Shown here in pieces: positions 33,142 through 42,694 of a stretch of DNA of 59,759 nt. A program made the translations under genes and the position numbers. The DNA is from Bradyrhizobium acaciae (GTDB lineage: Bacteria; Pseudomonadota; Alphaproteobacteria; Rhizobiales; Xanthobacteraceae): the NCBI RefSeq assembly GCF_020889785.1, contig NZ_JACMYK010000034.1:1-59759 (forward strand), in the 5' to 3' direction. Numbering within the stretch: position 1 is the first letter of the stretch; each line of letters starts with the position of its first letter. The notes beneath the pieces were generated by a model. That model ran no database searches, had not been told where the DNA came from, and saw nothing but the letters and a program-made list of their open reading frames with translations.

Positions 33142-35319
33142 TCAGCCCGCGGCCTTGGCCTCGCGGCGGCGCGCGGTGAGGATGTATTCGGTGTAGCCGT
33201 TCGGCTGCGTACGGCCCTCGAACACGAGGTCGCAGGCCGCCTTGAAGGCGACGCCGTCGAACGACGGCGCCATCGGCTTGTAGAGGCTGTCGCCGGCGTT
33301 CTGCTTGTCGACGACGACGGCCATGCGCTTCAGCGATTCCATCACCTGATCCCTGGTGATGACGCCCTGATGCAGCCAGTTCGCCAGATGCTGGCTCGAG
33401 ATGCGCAAGGTGGCGCGATCTTCCATCAGGCCGACATCGTGGATGTCGGGCACCTTGGAGCAGCCGACGCCCTGGTCGATCCAGCGCACGACGTAGCCCA
33501 AAATGCCCTGGCAGTTGTTGTCGATCTCCTGCTTGACGTCGTCGGGCGCCCAGTTCGACTGCGACACCGGAATGGTGAGGATGTCGGAGAGTTTTGCGCG
33601 CGGGCCGCCCTTGGTGAGCTCCTGCTGGCGGGCTGTTACGTTGACCTGGTGATAGTGCAGCGCGTGCAGCGTGGCCGCGGTCGGCGACGGCACCCACGCG
33701 GTGGTGGCGCCGGCCTGCGGATGGCCGATCTTCTGCGCCAGCATGTCGGCCATCTTGTCGGGCGCGGCCCACATGCCCTTGCCGATCTGGGCATGGCCGG
33801 GAAGGCCGTCGATCAGGCCGTTGTCGACGTTCCAGTCCTCATAGGCCTTGATCCACGGCTGCGCCTTCATGTCGTTCTTGCGGATCATCGGACCCGCTTC
33901 CATCGAGGTGTGGATCTCGTCGCCGGTGCGGTCAAGGAAGCCGGTGTTGATGAACATGATGCGCTTGGAGGCGCGCTGGATGCAGGCCTTGAGGTTGACC
34001 GTGGTGCGGCGCTCCTCGTCCATGATGCCGACCTTCAGCGTGTTCTCCGGCAGCGAGAGCATCTTCTCGACCTCGGCGAACAGGTCGCAGGTCAGCGTCA
34101 CCTCGTCGGGACCATGCATCTTCGGCTTGACGATGTAGGCCGAGCCGGTGCGGCTGTTCTTGACCTTGGAATTGCCCTTGAGGTCGTGGATCGCGAGCAG
34201 GCCGGCGACCGCAGCGTCGAGAAGACCTTCGGGGATTTCCTCGCCCTTGGCGTCGAGCACGGCGTCGGTGAACATGTGGTGGCCGACATTGCGCATCAGG
34301 AGCAGGCTGCGGCCGTGCAGCTTCAGCTCGCTGCCGTCGGGCTTCTTGTAGACGCGGTCGGCATTGAGCGAGCGCGTCAGCGTCTTGCCGCCCTTCTCGA
34401 AATCGGCCGACAGCGTGCCGTTCATCAGGCCGAGCGTGTTGCGATAGACCAGCACCTTGTCCTCGGCGTCGACCGCGGCAACCGAGTCTTCCATGTCGAG
34501 AATGGTGGAGACCGCCGATTCCAGGATCATGTCGGCGACGCCGGCCGGATCATCCTTGCCGATGACGTTGCTGCGGTCGATCTTGACCTCGACATGCATG
34601 CCGTTGTTGACGAGCAGGATCGCGGTGGGCTGGGCGGCATCGCCCAGATAGCCGGCGAACTGGGCGCCGTTCTTCAGCGCGGTCGAATTGCCGCTCTTCA
34701 GCTTGACCGAGAGCTGGCCCGCGATCACGGCGTAGGACGTCACGTCGGTGTGGCTTCCGGTCGCGAGCGGCACGGCGGCGTCGAGGAACGCCTTCGCCTT
34801 CGCGATCACCTTGTCACCGCGGGCCTTGTTGTAGCCCTTTCCGCTCTCGCTCGGATCATGCGGGATCGCGTCGGTGCCGTAGAAGGCGTCGTACAGCGAA
34901 CCCCAGCGCGCGTTGGCGGCGTTCAAGGCGTAGCGGGCGTTGGTCAGCGGCACCACGAGTTGCGGGCCGCAGATCTTGCCGATCTCCTCGTCGACATTTG
35001 CGGTCTCGACCTTGTGGGTCGCGGGCTCCGGCAGCAGATAGCCGATGTCCTTGAGGAACGCGGTGTAGGCGTTGATGTCGAACGCCTTGCCCTTGTTGGC
35101 GCGATGCCAGTCGTCGATCTTGGCCTGCAGCGCGTCGCGGACCGCGAGCAGCTCACGGTTTCTCGGGCCGAGCTTCTGGATGATGGCGGCAAGTCCTGCC
35201 CAGAACGCGTCGGGCGCGATCCCGGTTTTCGGCGTCGCCTCCTTGGCGATGAAATCGAACAGGACAGGGGCGATCTTCAATCCATGGGCATCGACACGAG
35301 TCATGATGGGCTTTCTCAA
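33142..35319 (-). CDS. glcB: Malate synthase G
   Basis: A 725-residue malate synthase G, the long monomeric form. It condenses glyoxylate with acetyl-CoA to malate, completing the glyoxylate bypass or glycolate use. Typical stretches are [47 protein letters not shown], the TVNLKACIQ region with [12 protein letters not shown], and [20 protein letters not shown]. Full length with no frame damage. It stands alone on this strand after a terminator; isocitrate lyase is not in the window. Confidence 0.97.
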   Translation of the reverse strand: MRKPIMTRVDAHGLKIAPVLFDFIAKEATPKTGIAPDAFWAGLAAIIQKLGPRNRELLAVRDALQAKIDDWHRANKGKAFDINAYTAFLKDIGYLLPEPATHKVETANVDEEIGKICGPQLVVPLTNARYALNAANARWGSLYDAFYGTDAIPHDPSESGKGYNKARGDKVIAKAKAFLDAAVPLATGSHTDVTSYAVIAGQLSVKLKSGNSTALKNGAQFAGYLGDAAQPTAILLVNNGMHVEVKIDRSNVIGKDDPAGVADMILESAVSTILDMEDSVAAVDAEDKVLVYRNTLGLMNGTLSADFEKGGKTLTRSLNADRVYKKPDGSELKLHGRSLLLMRNVGHHMFTDAVLDAKGEEIPEGLLDAAVAGLLAIHDLKGNSKVKNSRTGSAYIVKPKMHGPDEVTLTCDLFAEVEKMLSLPENTLKVGIMDEERRTTVNLKACIQRASKRIMFINTGFLDRTGDEIHTSMEAGPMIRKNDMKAQPWIKAYEDWNVDNGLIDGLPGHAQIGKGMWAAPDKMADMLAQKIGHPQAGATTAWVPSPTAATLHALHYHQVNVTARQQELTKGGPRAKLSDILTIPVSQSNWAPDDVKQEIDNNCQGILGYVVRWIDQGVGCSKVPDIHDVGLMEDRATLRISSQHLANWLHQGVITRDQVMESLKRMAVVVDKQNAGDSLYKPMAPSFDGVAFKAACDLVFEGRTQPNGYTEYILTARRREAKAAG

Positions 35320-35371
35320 AAAATGGGGCGTTTAGGCGCTGTTTTCGAAAGAAATCAGCAAAAAACGCGCC

Positions 35372-35395
35372 AAAGGGCCGCGTTCACGGCCCTTT
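35372..35395 (-). terminator. Terminator of the MFS gene
   Basis: AAAGGGCCG / CGGCCCTTT around a 6-base loop; on the minus strand GGCGCG and a run of six T follow. It separates the MFS gene from glcB. Confidence 0.75.
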
Positions 35396-35451
35396 TAGCC
35401 CTAAAGCCACGGCTCTGAGAAGGCCCCTGCTGGCACCCTCACGCCAAGTGG

Positions 35452-36687
35452 TCACGGCACCCTGGTCCGCACCTTGGCGGCGATCAGCAGGGCGGCGAGC
35501 ACCAGGGGGACGGCGCCTGCCACAAACACCGCCGCAGCGCCCATCAAATCGAGCACAAGTCCGCCGCCGGCCGCGCCCATGGTGATGCCGAGGAAGATCG
35601 AGGCCACGGTCAATCCGGTCCCGCTTTCGGTTTCATCGGGCACCATGCGGGTGATCCAGGTCGTCGTCGCAACCGGCACACCGCTGAAGGCGAATCCCCA
35701 CAGCGCGACCAGAACCAGGGCGGGGATGACGTCTTGTCCAAGGAGCGAGAGCAACAGACCGATCACGCTGATCGCCAAGGGCATCGCGATCAGCGTGAGC
35801 TTGAGTCTGCGCTCAGCCATCACTCCGCTCGCGAAGGAGCCGATGTAGTTGGCAACACCGAAAGCAAGCAACGTCGCCGCCACGCCGGCGGCGCCAAGCC
35901 CGGTCACGCTTTCAAGGAATGGACGGATGTAGCCGAAATAGCCGAAGTGTCCGGTGAAGACCAACGTCGCCGCCAGGATGCCGGCGCCGATACCCGGCCG
36001 CGTCAGGATGTCGATCAGGGTGCCGAGCCCGGCTTCGCCCTTTGGGGCCAGACGCGGCAAAGCCAGTGCCTGGATCACGAACACCGCTGCGCCCAGCGCC
36101 GTCGCCAGCAGGAACACGGACTGCCAGCTCGCCACTTCGCTCAGATAGCTGCCGAGCGGAACGGCAATGATCATCGCGGCGGGAATGCCGCTCATCACGA
36201 TCGATAGGGCTCGCGGCACGAGGGCCGGCGGCACCAGCCTGATCGTCGTCGCTGCCGCCATCGCCCAGAAGCCGCCGATGGCGAGGCCAAGCACGATGCG
36301 CGCTGCCAGCAGGAACGTGATGTTCGGCGCCAGCGCCACCAGCAGATTGGAGATCACCAGCAGGATTGAAAAGCTCAGCAGCACCGGCTTTCGGTTGAAG
36401 CTGCGTGTCAGCCTCGGTGTGAACAATGCGCCGATCAGTCCGGCCAGCGAGGTCGCCGTCACCGCCTGGCCGGCCAGGCCCGGACTCACACCGAGGTCCC
36501 TCGCCATCGGCGTCAGCAAACCGGACGGCAGGAACTCCGCCGTCAGAAGCGCGGTGACGCCCAGCATCATTGCGACGACCGCGCCCCAGGCAGGCTCTTC
36601 CGAGGGGAGCGACTTTAGCGCGACGTCGCGCGGTACCAGCGCGACCACATCGGTGTGCGCCAGAGCCGGGTCCATTTCTTGATCCAT
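35452..36687 (-). CDS. MFS transporter (drug/arabinose exporter type)
   Basis: A 411-residue major facilitator with 12 helices, of the DHA1 (AraJ/Bcr-like) type. Visible are LLTAEFLPSGLLTPMARDLG in helix 1 and its loop, the FNRKPVLLSF loop after helix 2, and FWAMAAATTIRLVPP. A polar N-terminal tail of about 30 residues precedes helix 1. It is divergent from an AraC-family gene, which probably controls it. The substrate is unknown. Confidence 0.9.
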   Translation of the reverse strand: MDQEMDPALAHTDVVALVPRDVALKSLPSEEPAWGAVVAMMLGVTALLTAEFLPSGLLTPMARDLGVSPGLAGQAVTATSLAGLIGALFTPRLTRSFNRKPVLLSFSILLVISNLLVALAPNITFLLAARIVLGLAIGGFWAMAAATTIRLVPPALVPRALSIVMSGIPAAMIIAVPLGSYLSEVASWQSVFLLATALGAAVFVIQALALPRLAPKGEAGLGTLIDILTRPGIGAGILAATLVFTGHFGYFGYIRPFLESVTGLGAAGVAATLLAFGVANYIGSFASGVMAERRLKLTLIAMPLAISVIGLLLSLLGQDVIPALVLVALWGFAFSGVPVATTTWITRMVPDETESGTGLTVASIFLGITMGAAGGGLVLDLMGAAAVFVAGAVPLVLAALLIAAKVRTRVP

Positions 36688-36739
36688 CGACCAAAACTTC
36701 CATTTCTATGCTGCGTTGCCGCAGACATAGGCTGGAGGT

Positions 36740-36789
36740 TTTGGACAATCTATGCCATAGACGCTCGAATGTTTGATCGATCGTCCAAA
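36740..36789. promoter_or_regulatory. Imperfect inverted repeat between MFS and AraC genes
   Basis: TTTGGACAATC (36740-36750) and GATCGTCCAAA (36779-36789) are complementary with one mismatch; TATGCCATA lies between. It could be the binding site of the AraC regulator, but the right arm is already within that gene if it starts at 36769. Confidence 0.35.
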
Positions 36790-37770
36790 TCGCCTGCCGC
36801 TGGTCCGACGGACACCGCCGTCGATCTGGTGAGCGAATTGTTGCTCGGCATGAGGCTTGAGGGCGTTCACTACCGTCGGCTCCAGACTAGGGCGCCGTTC
36901 GGCTTGCGCTTTGAAACGCCATACGGACGCGCGCAATTCCACTTCGTCGCCCATGGCACGGCGCTGCTGCGCTACGCCGATGCGACGCTGCTTCCGCTTG
37001 GATGCGGTGACGCGATTTTCCTGCCGCGCGGCGGTGCGCATGATCTCGTCTCGGCCGCGGACGAGCCGAGTTGCGACGTCGAGCGTTTCGAGACCGAGAC
37101 GCTCTGCGGCAATGTCGATGTGACGTCGGCCTGTCCTGCGGGATGCCCGCAGGACGAGTCGGTCCTGGTCTTCAGCGCCTGCATGAATTTCGATCTTGGC
37201 GGCATGCGTCCGCTCATTGCCCTGATGCCGGAGGTGATGCGGGCCGACACGTTGCTTGTGCGCCAGCCGGAAATCGAACCGATGCTGAAGGCGATGGAGC
37301 GGGAGACCTGCACGCCGCGGGCCGGCTCCGTCGGTGTCACCGCGCGGCTCGCCGATGTGCTCGCCGCGTCGATCGTGCGAGGCTGGGTCGAATGCGGTAG
37401 CGACAACGCCGTCGGTTGGTTCGAAGCGCTGCGTGATCCGCGTCTCGGCCGCGCCATCGGCGCGCTGCACCGCGCGCCCGGCCGCAACTGGACGGTGGCC
37501 GAATTGGCCGCGGAGGCAGGTTGCTCGCGCTCGCTGTTCGCCGAGCGCTTCCAGTCGATGACCGGGCAATCGCCGCTGCGCTATCTTGCCGAACTCCGCA
37601 TGCGCCTTGCGACACAGTGGATCGAGCATGAACGCCAGCCGATCGACATCATCGCTCAACGGCTGGGCTATGCGTCACAGGCGGCCTTCAGCCGCGCGTT
37701 CAAGCGTGTCACCGGGCGATCGCCGGGAATGGTGCGGCACGGGTCCGGAAGCCAACGCGCGGCGGAATAG
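36769..37770 (+). CDS. AraC family regulator with cupin_6 domain
   Basis: A 333-residue regulator. An N-terminal cupin-like sensor (APFGLRFETPYGRAQFHFVA, LGCGDAIFLPRGGAHDL) belongs to the AraC-binding cupin_6 type, and the C-terminal double HTH reads WTVAELAAEAGCSRSLFAER and IDIIAQRLGYASQAAFSRAF with the family signature. I start at ATG 36769 (MFDRSSKSP), where similarity begins; the frame stays open to 36655, across the promoter region. It probably activates or represses the divergent MFS gene. Confidence 0.9.
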   Translation: MFDRSSKSPAAGPTDTAVDLVSELLLGMRLEGVHYRRLQTRAPFGLRFETPYGRAQFHFVAHGTALLRYADATLLPLGCGDAIFLPRGGAHDLVSAADEPSCDVERFETETLCGNVDVTSACPAGCPQDESVLVFSACMNFDLGGMRPLIALMPEVMRADTLLVRQPEIEPMLKAMERETCTPRAGSVGVTARLADVLAASIVRGWVECGSDNAVGWFEALRDPRLGRAIGALHRAPGRNWTVAELAAEAGCSRSLFAERFQSMTGQSPLRYLAELRMRLATQWIEHERQPIDIIAQRLGYASQAAFSRAFKRVTGRSPGMVRHGSGSQRAAE

Positions 37771-37800
37771 GCGTCGACCGAAGCCCGCTTTTTGACACTG

Positions 37801-37908
37801 GTGTCATGCCCCGCTTCAAGCGGGGCATCCAGCACGCCGCGGCCCATCGCCTTGGTAACTGCTGTCTCTGGAATAATGGATCGCCCGGTCGCGCCGGGCG
37901 ACGACAGG
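37801..37908. repeat. Palindromic intergenic repeat (TGTCATGCCCCGC family)
   Basis: GTCATGCCCCGCTTCAAGCGGGGCATCCAG forms one hairpin at the left, and GGATCGCCCGGTCGCGCCGGGCGACGACAG another at the right. It fills the gap between the AraC gene and the facing cysNC gene and may end both transcripts. Confidence 0.7.
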
Positions 37909-37917
37909 TGAGCAAGA

Positions 37918-39837
37918 TCAGATATTCGCCGCGAGGTCGGTCAGCTCGTCGAACAGGATGCCGGTCGTGGCCAGCATCCGCTCGATCTCGTCGGTGGCTT
38001 CAGTGACCGAGCGGTTCGAGGTGTCGATAGTCAGCTCGTTGCCGGTCGGCGGCTGGTAGTCGTTGGTAATGCCGGTGAAGGACGGCAGTCCGCCGGAGCG
38101 CGCCTTGGCATAGTGGCCCTTGGGATCGCGGGTCTCGCAGACCTCGGCCGGGGTCGCGACATAGATTTCGCGGAACGCGCTGTCGGCGATGCGGCGTGCT
38201 GCCGCACGGTCGGTCGCCGACGGCGACACCGCGGCGACGATGGCGATATGGCCGTTGCGCGCCAGATGGGTCGCGACCTCGGCGAGGCGGCGGATGTTTT
38301 CAGCGCGATCCTGCGGCGAGAAGCCGAGATCGCTGTTCAGCCCGGCGCGGAAGGTGTCGCCGTCGAGCAGGATCGGCGAGCCGCCATTGCCGAACAGGCG
38401 CCGTTCCAGCGCCCGCGCCAAGGTCGACTTGCCCGAGCCGGGCAGCCCGGTCAGCCAGATCACCGCGCCATTATGGTGATAGCGCGCCGAACGCTCGTCC
38501 GGCCGCAGTGCTGATTCCACCGGCACGATATCGACCGGCACTGCAGGCCGGCCGGCGTCGACCGACAGCACGAGGCCGCCGCCGGCGATGCGGCCGTTGA
38601 CCTCGATCACCAGGCGGCCGGTGCGCGGATTGTCGGTGTAGGGATCGGTCGCAACCGGCTGCGCCAGCGAGACGTCGATCTCACCGACGTGGTTGCGCGC
38701 GATCGCGGTGTTCTCTTCGTTGGACAGCGCGCCGGGATCGACCGCCTTTTCGATCGCCACCACGGTGGCGCGGCTTTCCTTGGTGCCGAGCCGGATCAGG
38801 ATCTGCTCGCCCTTGGTCAGCGGCTTGTCGTGCAGCCAGAAGATCCGGGCCCGGATGCGGCGGGTGTCGCGCGGGCTCTGTCCGGCATGGCCGATGATGT
38901 CGCCGCGCTCGAGGAACAGTTCGCGGTCGAGCGTAATGCCGACCGAGCGCCCGGCGCCTTGCGGGCCGTTGACCGGCGTCACCGGCCAGCTCTCGACGGT
39001 CTTGATCTTCGCAATCTTGCCGGTCGGCATGATGACGATCTCGTCGCCGGCCTTCAGGCTGCCCGACTCGACGCGGCCCGCCACGATGCGGCGGTCGTCG
39101 AATTTGTAGATCGCCTGCACCGGCAGCCGCAGCGGCAATTCGGCGAGCGGCCGCGCCGGCTCGAGCGCATCGAGCGCCTCGACCACGGTCGGACCCTTGT
39201 ACCATTCGATCCGCGGCGTGTGCTCGGCGACACCGTCGCCGTCGCGCGCCGAGATCGGGACCACCGCAGTCGGCGTCACGCCGAGGCCGATCAGATGCGC
39301 CGTAATCTCCTCGCTGATTTCCTTGAAACGGTCGGCACTGAAATCGACCCGGTCCATCTTGTTGACGACGACCGCGACCTGCTTCACGCCGAGCAGGTGC
39401 AGGAGATAGCCGTGCCGCCGCGTCTGCGAGCGGACGCCTTCGAGCGCGTCGATGATCAGGACCGCGCCGTCGGCCTGCGAGGCGCCGGTGATCATGTTGC
39501 GCAGGAACTCGGCGTGGCCGGGCGCATCGATCAGCACGACGTCGCGCGAGCGGGTGCGGAAGCGGATCTGGGTGGTATCGATGGTGATGCCCTGGTCGCG
39601 CTCGGTCTGCAACGCGTCGAGCAGGAACGACCATTCGAACGGCATGCCGCGCCGCGCGCTGACCGCCTTCAACATCTCCAGCTTGCCGTCCGGCAGGCTG
39701 CCGGTCTCATGCAGCAGGCGTCCGACCAGCGTCGACTTGCCGTGGTCGACATGGCCGACGATGACGATGCGCACCTGCGGACGGGTGGTGCCGTTGGGGG
39801 TCGCCGAGATCGAAGCGGTGGGGAGGATCATGTTCAT
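37918..39837 (-). CDS. cysNC: Bifunctional sulfate adenylyltransferase subunit 1 / APS kinase
   Basis: A 639-residue CysN-CysC (NodQ-type) fusion. The GTPase half has GHVDHGKST at residues 29-36, DAPGHAEFL and NKMDRVDF; it powers APS synthesis by CysD. The APS kinase half begins [18 protein letters not shown] at 464, with a LLDGDTFR segment and [13 protein letters not shown], and makes PAPS. I start at ATG 39837; ATG 39831 is close, while the open frame further upstream overlaps cysD. No nod box or nod genes are near, so it is the housekeeping copy. Confidence 0.93.
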   Translation of the reverse strand: MNMILPTASISATPNGTTRPQVRIVIVGHVDHGKSTLVGRLLHETGSLPDGKLEMLKAVSARRGMPFEWSFLLDALQTERDQGITIDTTQIRFRTRSRDVVLIDAPGHAEFLRNMITGASQADGAVLIIDALEGVRSQTRRHGYLLHLLGVKQVAVVVNKMDRVDFSADRFKEISEEITAHLIGLGVTPTAVVPISARDGDGVAEHTPRIEWYKGPTVVEALDALEPARPLAELPLRLPVQAIYKFDDRRIVAGRVESGSLKAGDEIVIMPTGKIAKIKTVESWPVTPVNGPQGAGRSVGITLDRELFLERGDIIGHAGQSPRDTRRIRARIFWLHDKPLTKGEQILIRLGTKESRATVVAIEKAVDPGALSNEENTAIARNHVGEIDVSLAQPVATDPYTDNPRTGRLVIEVNGRIAGGGLVLSVDAGRPAVPVDIVPVESALRPDERSARYHHNGAVIWLTGLPGSGKSTLARALERRLFGNGGSPILLDGDTFRAGLNSDLGFSPQDRAENIRRLAEVATHLARNGHIAIVAAVSPSATDRAAARRIADSAFREIYVATPAEVCETRDPKGHYAKARSGGLPSFTGITNDYQPPTGNELTIDTSNRSVTEATDEIERMLATTGILFDELTDLAANI

Positions 39838-39862
39838 CAAAGCACTCACGGCAAAACTTGGA

Positions 39863-40759
39863 TCAGAGATAGCCGGCGACACGCAGCCGCTCGAACGCAT
39901 CCTCGGTCTCGTGGTCGAGCGCGCGACCGGCGCGCTCCGGGATCTTGGTGGCGTCGAGTTCGGCGAGGATCTCGTCGATGTTGGAGGCGGTGGAGGCGAC
40001 CGGGTTGGTGATGTCCTGATCCCCCAGCGAGCGATAACGCTTGCCGTCCTTGGCGAGATAGAGCGGGATGATCGGAATGCCTTCGCGCTTGGTATAGGCC
40101 CAGATGTCGGCCTCGGTCCAATGCAGGATCGGATGAATTCGCAGATGCGCGCCCTGCGGCGGCGAGGCATTGAAGTGGTCCCAGAATTCCGGCGGCTGGT
40201 CGCGCACGTCCCATTCGCCTTCGGTGCCGCGCGGCGAGAACACGCGCTCCTTGGCGCGGGTTGCCTCTTCGTCGCGGCGGATGCCGGCGATCAGTCCGTC
40301 GAAGCCATACTTGTTGAGTGCGAGCTTCAGGCCCTCGGTCTTGCGCGCGGCGGAACGCGCGGCCGGCGGCAGGGTGGGGTCGACGCTGTCGATCGGCGGG
40401 CAGGGCTCGACGCGTAGGTCGAGATCCCACTCCTTTCCGAAGCGATCGCGGAACGCATACATCTCCGGAAACTTCTTGCCCGTATCGACATGCAGCGCCG
40501 GGAACGGGACGCGGCCAAAGAACGCCTTGCGCGCCAGCCAGATCATCACGTTGGAATCCTTGCCGAGCGACCACAGCAGCGCGAGCTTCTTCAACCGGGC
40601 GAACGCCTCGCGCAGGATGTAGATGCTCTGCGCCTCGAGCTCGTCGAGATGGTCCATCGACGGCGGCTGAGCGGCCGAAATTCCCGGCACGGAAGACGCT
40701 TTACCAAGGGCTGCGGAACGCGTTCCGGCAGCGGCGGATTCATTGTCGAGAAGATGCAT
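39863..40759 (-). CDS. cysD: Sulfate adenylyltransferase subunit 2
   Basis: A 298-residue CysD, the PP-loop subunit that makes APS from ATP and sulfate. The PP motif is [20 protein letters not shown]; further hallmarks are [40 protein letters not shown] and [20 protein letters not shown] start at ATG 40759 ([12 protein letters not shown]), after CCAAGAG; an ATG at 40807 is less likely. The N-terminal 35 residues are poorly conserved. It precedes cysNC by 25 bases. Confidence 0.94.
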   Translation of the reverse strand: MHLLDNESAAAGTRSAALGKASSVPGISAAQPPSMDHLDELEAQSIYILREAFARLKKLALLWSLGKDSNVMIWLARKAFFGRVPFPALHVDTGKKFPEMYAFRDRFGKEWDLDLRVEPCPPIDSVDPTLPPAARSAARKTEGLKLALNKYGFDGLIAGIRRDEEATRAKERVFSPRGTEGEWDVRDQPPEFWDHFNASPPQGAHLRIHPILHWTEADIWAYTKREGIPIIPLYLAKDGKRYRSLGDQDITNPVASTASNIDEILAELDATKIPERAGRALDHETEDAFERLRVAGYL

Positions 40760-40901
40760 CTCTTGGCCTTGGCCTGTGGAGTTGAAAATTCTAAAGTTGC
40801 GCTGCAATAGAGAAGAAATAATTTTCTCTTTGCTGGGCTTGATCGAGAGATAAATAGAAAATAATTTCAGTCAACCCCCAAATTGGGGAAGCGAGTGTCT
40901 A
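40760..40901. promoter_or_regulatory. AT-rich divergent promoter region of the cys genes
   Basis: This 142-base gap between cysD and cysG is far more AT-rich than its surroundings. At 40809-40829 AGAGAA and TTCTCT form an inverted repeat around AAATAATT. ATAATTTTCT and AAATAATTTC are related motifs at 40819 and 40861. A LysR-type CysB/Cbl-like activator could bind here to control both directions; the binding protein is not in the window. Confidence 0.5.
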
Positions 40902-42353
40902 ATGCGATATCTGCCGGTGTTTCTGGATCTGCAAAGCGGCAAGGTGCTGCTCGTTGGAGCGGGCGAGCTCGTGCGCGCCAAGCTGCGGCTGCTCGCAGCC
41001 GCTGGCGCCGCAGTGCGCTGGTACGCGACCGACGGCGATCATGAGCTTGCCGGCATCGCAGCCGAGGACGCCGCGCGCATCGAGCGTGCCGACGGCGATC
41101 CGCTCGCAGCCGATCTCTCTGACGTCATCGCGGTGCTCTGTGCCGGCGCAGGCGACATTGGAGTAGCGATGTCGGTGCGCGCCAAGGCGATTGGCCTGCC
41201 GGTCAACGTGATGGACGACCTGGTGCATTCCACCTTCATCATGCCGGCGATCGTCGATCGCGGCGATGTCGTGGTCGCGGTCGGCACCGGCGGCACGTCG
41301 CCGGTGGTGGCGCGCCGCATCCGCGAGAAGATCGAGGCGGTGCTGCCGGCGCGGATCGGCGATCTCGCCGGCTTCATCGGCCGCTTCCGCAAATCGATGC
41401 ATGCCCGCATCGACGAGTTTCCGCTGCGTCGCCGCTTCTGGGAGCGCATCGTCGACGGCCCGATCGGCGCGCAGGTGCTGGCCGGCCGCAACGACGAGGC
41501 GGAGCGGGCGTTGAAAGCGATCACCGATCCCGCCGCCTTCGCCGGCGCAAGCGCGGAAGGCAAGGCCGTCGGTCATGTGACGCTGGTCGGCGCCGGTCCC
41601 GGCGATCCTGATTTGCTCACGGTGAAGGCGCTGCGCGCGCTGCAGGACGCCGACGTCGTGTTCTATGACGAACTGGTCTCACCTGAAATTCTCGACCGCA
41701 TCCGCCGCGATGCTGCGCGGATCCCGGTCGGCCGCCGTGTCGGCAAGCCCGGCATCGGCCAGGATGCCATCAACCGCCTGATGATCGAGGCCGGGCAGGC
41801 GGGCCAGCGCGCGGTGCGGCTCAAGGGCGGCGATCCCTTCATCTTCGGCCGCGGCGGCGAGGAAATCGAAGCGCTGCGCGACGCTGGCGTCGCGTACTCC
41901 ATTATTCCCGGCGTCTCCGCCGGGCTTGGCGCGGCCGCGCAATTCGAAGTGCCGCTGACCTTCCGGCACGAGGCGCTGCGCATCACCTTCCTCACCGCGC
42001 ACAAGGCGCGCGATGCCGAGGTCGTCGACTGGTCGGTGCTGACGGACAAGAAGATGACCGTCGTCGTCTACATGGGCATGACGGCGGCGCCCGCGATCCG
42101 CGAGGGCATGCTTGCGGCGGGCCGCTCGCCGGAGACGCCGGTCGGCGTGTTCGCGCGCGTCACGCGGCTGGATGCCAAGGCCGCGGTCGGTACGCTGTCG
42201 CGGCTGCCTGAGCTCGTCAAACAGGTCGATGGCGGTCCCGTCGTCCTCATCATTGGCGACGTCGTCGCGCATTCCGCGCCGTGGAGCCAATCCAACGTCA
42301 CCCAACTTTTCTCCAACCAGATGTTCTCCGAACTGCTGAAAGCTGCCGAATGA
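40902..42353 (+). CDS. cysG: Siroheme synthase CysG
   Basis: A 483-residue multifunctional enzyme. The N-terminal part has the NAD site VLLVGAGELVRAKLRLL (precorrin-2 dehydrogenase/ferrochelatase), and the C-terminal part is uroporphyrinogen III methyltransferase with VTLVGAGPGDPDLLTVKALR, VRLKGGDPFIFGRGGEEIEA and VVYMGM. It makes siroheme, the cofactor of the sulfite reductase encoded two genes later. The stop overlaps the start of the DUF2849 gene. Confidence 0.95.
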   Translation: MRYLPVFLDLQSGKVLLVGAGELVRAKLRLLAAAGAAVRWYATDGDHELAGIAAEDAARIERADGDPLAADLSDVIAVLCAGAGDIGVAMSVRAKAIGLPVNVMDDLVHSTFIMPAIVDRGDVVVAVGTGGTSPVVARRIREKIEAVLPARIGDLAGFIGRFRKSMHARIDEFPLRRRFWERIVDGPIGAQVLAGRNDEAERALKAITDPAAFAGASAEGKAVGHVTLVGAGPGDPDLLTVKALRALQDADVVFYDELVSPEILDRIRRDAARIPVGRRVGKPGIGQDAINRLMIEAGQAGQRAVRLKGGDPFIFGRGGEEIEALRDAGVAYSIIPGVSAGLGAAAQFEVPLTFRHEALRITFLTAHKARDAEVVDWSVLTDKKMTVVVYMGMTAAPAIREGMLAAGRSPETPVGVFARVTRLDAKAAVGTLSRLPELVKQVDGGPVVLIIGDVVAHSAPWSQSNVTQLFSNQMFSELLKAAE

Positions 42354-42667
42354 CCTCTCCGCTTGAACAGAAGAAAATCAGGATCACGGGCCCCTCGGTG
42401 GTGACCGCCAACCGCACCTGGGACGGCGCCGTCGTGTACCGAACCGCCAAGCAAGGCTGGTCCACCGAACTCGCCGATTCCGCCATCGTCAGCACCTCTG
42501 ACGATGCCCGCGCGCTTTTGGCCGAAGCGACCGCCGACGATGTCGGCGCGGTCGGCCCCTATATCGCGCCGGTCGAGCTCAAGGACGGCGGCAAGGTCAA
42601 GCCCGGCAATCTCCGCGAACACATCCGCGCCAAGGGCGTCACCATCGATCTCCAGGTCCCCGCGTAA
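42350..42667 (+). CDS. DUF2849 protein
   Basis: A 105-residue DUF2849 protein, reading KKIRITGPSVVTANRTWDGA and VYRTAKQGWSTELADSAIVS. ATG 42350 overlaps the cysG stop by four bases. The family is typically found between cysG and the sulfite reductase gene in alphaproteobacteria, so it probably helps sulfite reductase assembly or activity, but no activity has been shown to my knowledge. Confidence 0.88.
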   Translation: MTSPLEQKKIRITGPSVVTANRTWDGAVVYRTAKQGWSTELADSAIVSTSDDARALLAEATADDVGAVGPYIAPVELKDGGKVKPGNLREHIRAKGVTIDLQVPA

Positions 42668-42694
42668 GGCGCGCCGGCGTAAGGCTCATCGAAC

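Noticed and set aside
33121..35418. A 765-codon open frame on the plus strand opposite glcB
   Set aside because: Same reason: it is the mirror of malate synthase G and crosses its terminator and promoter.
37918..39837. NodQ of a symbiosis region
   Set aside because: The neighbours are cysD, cysG, cysI and cysH, and no nod, nif or fix genes or nod boxes are seen; it is the housekeeping cysNC.
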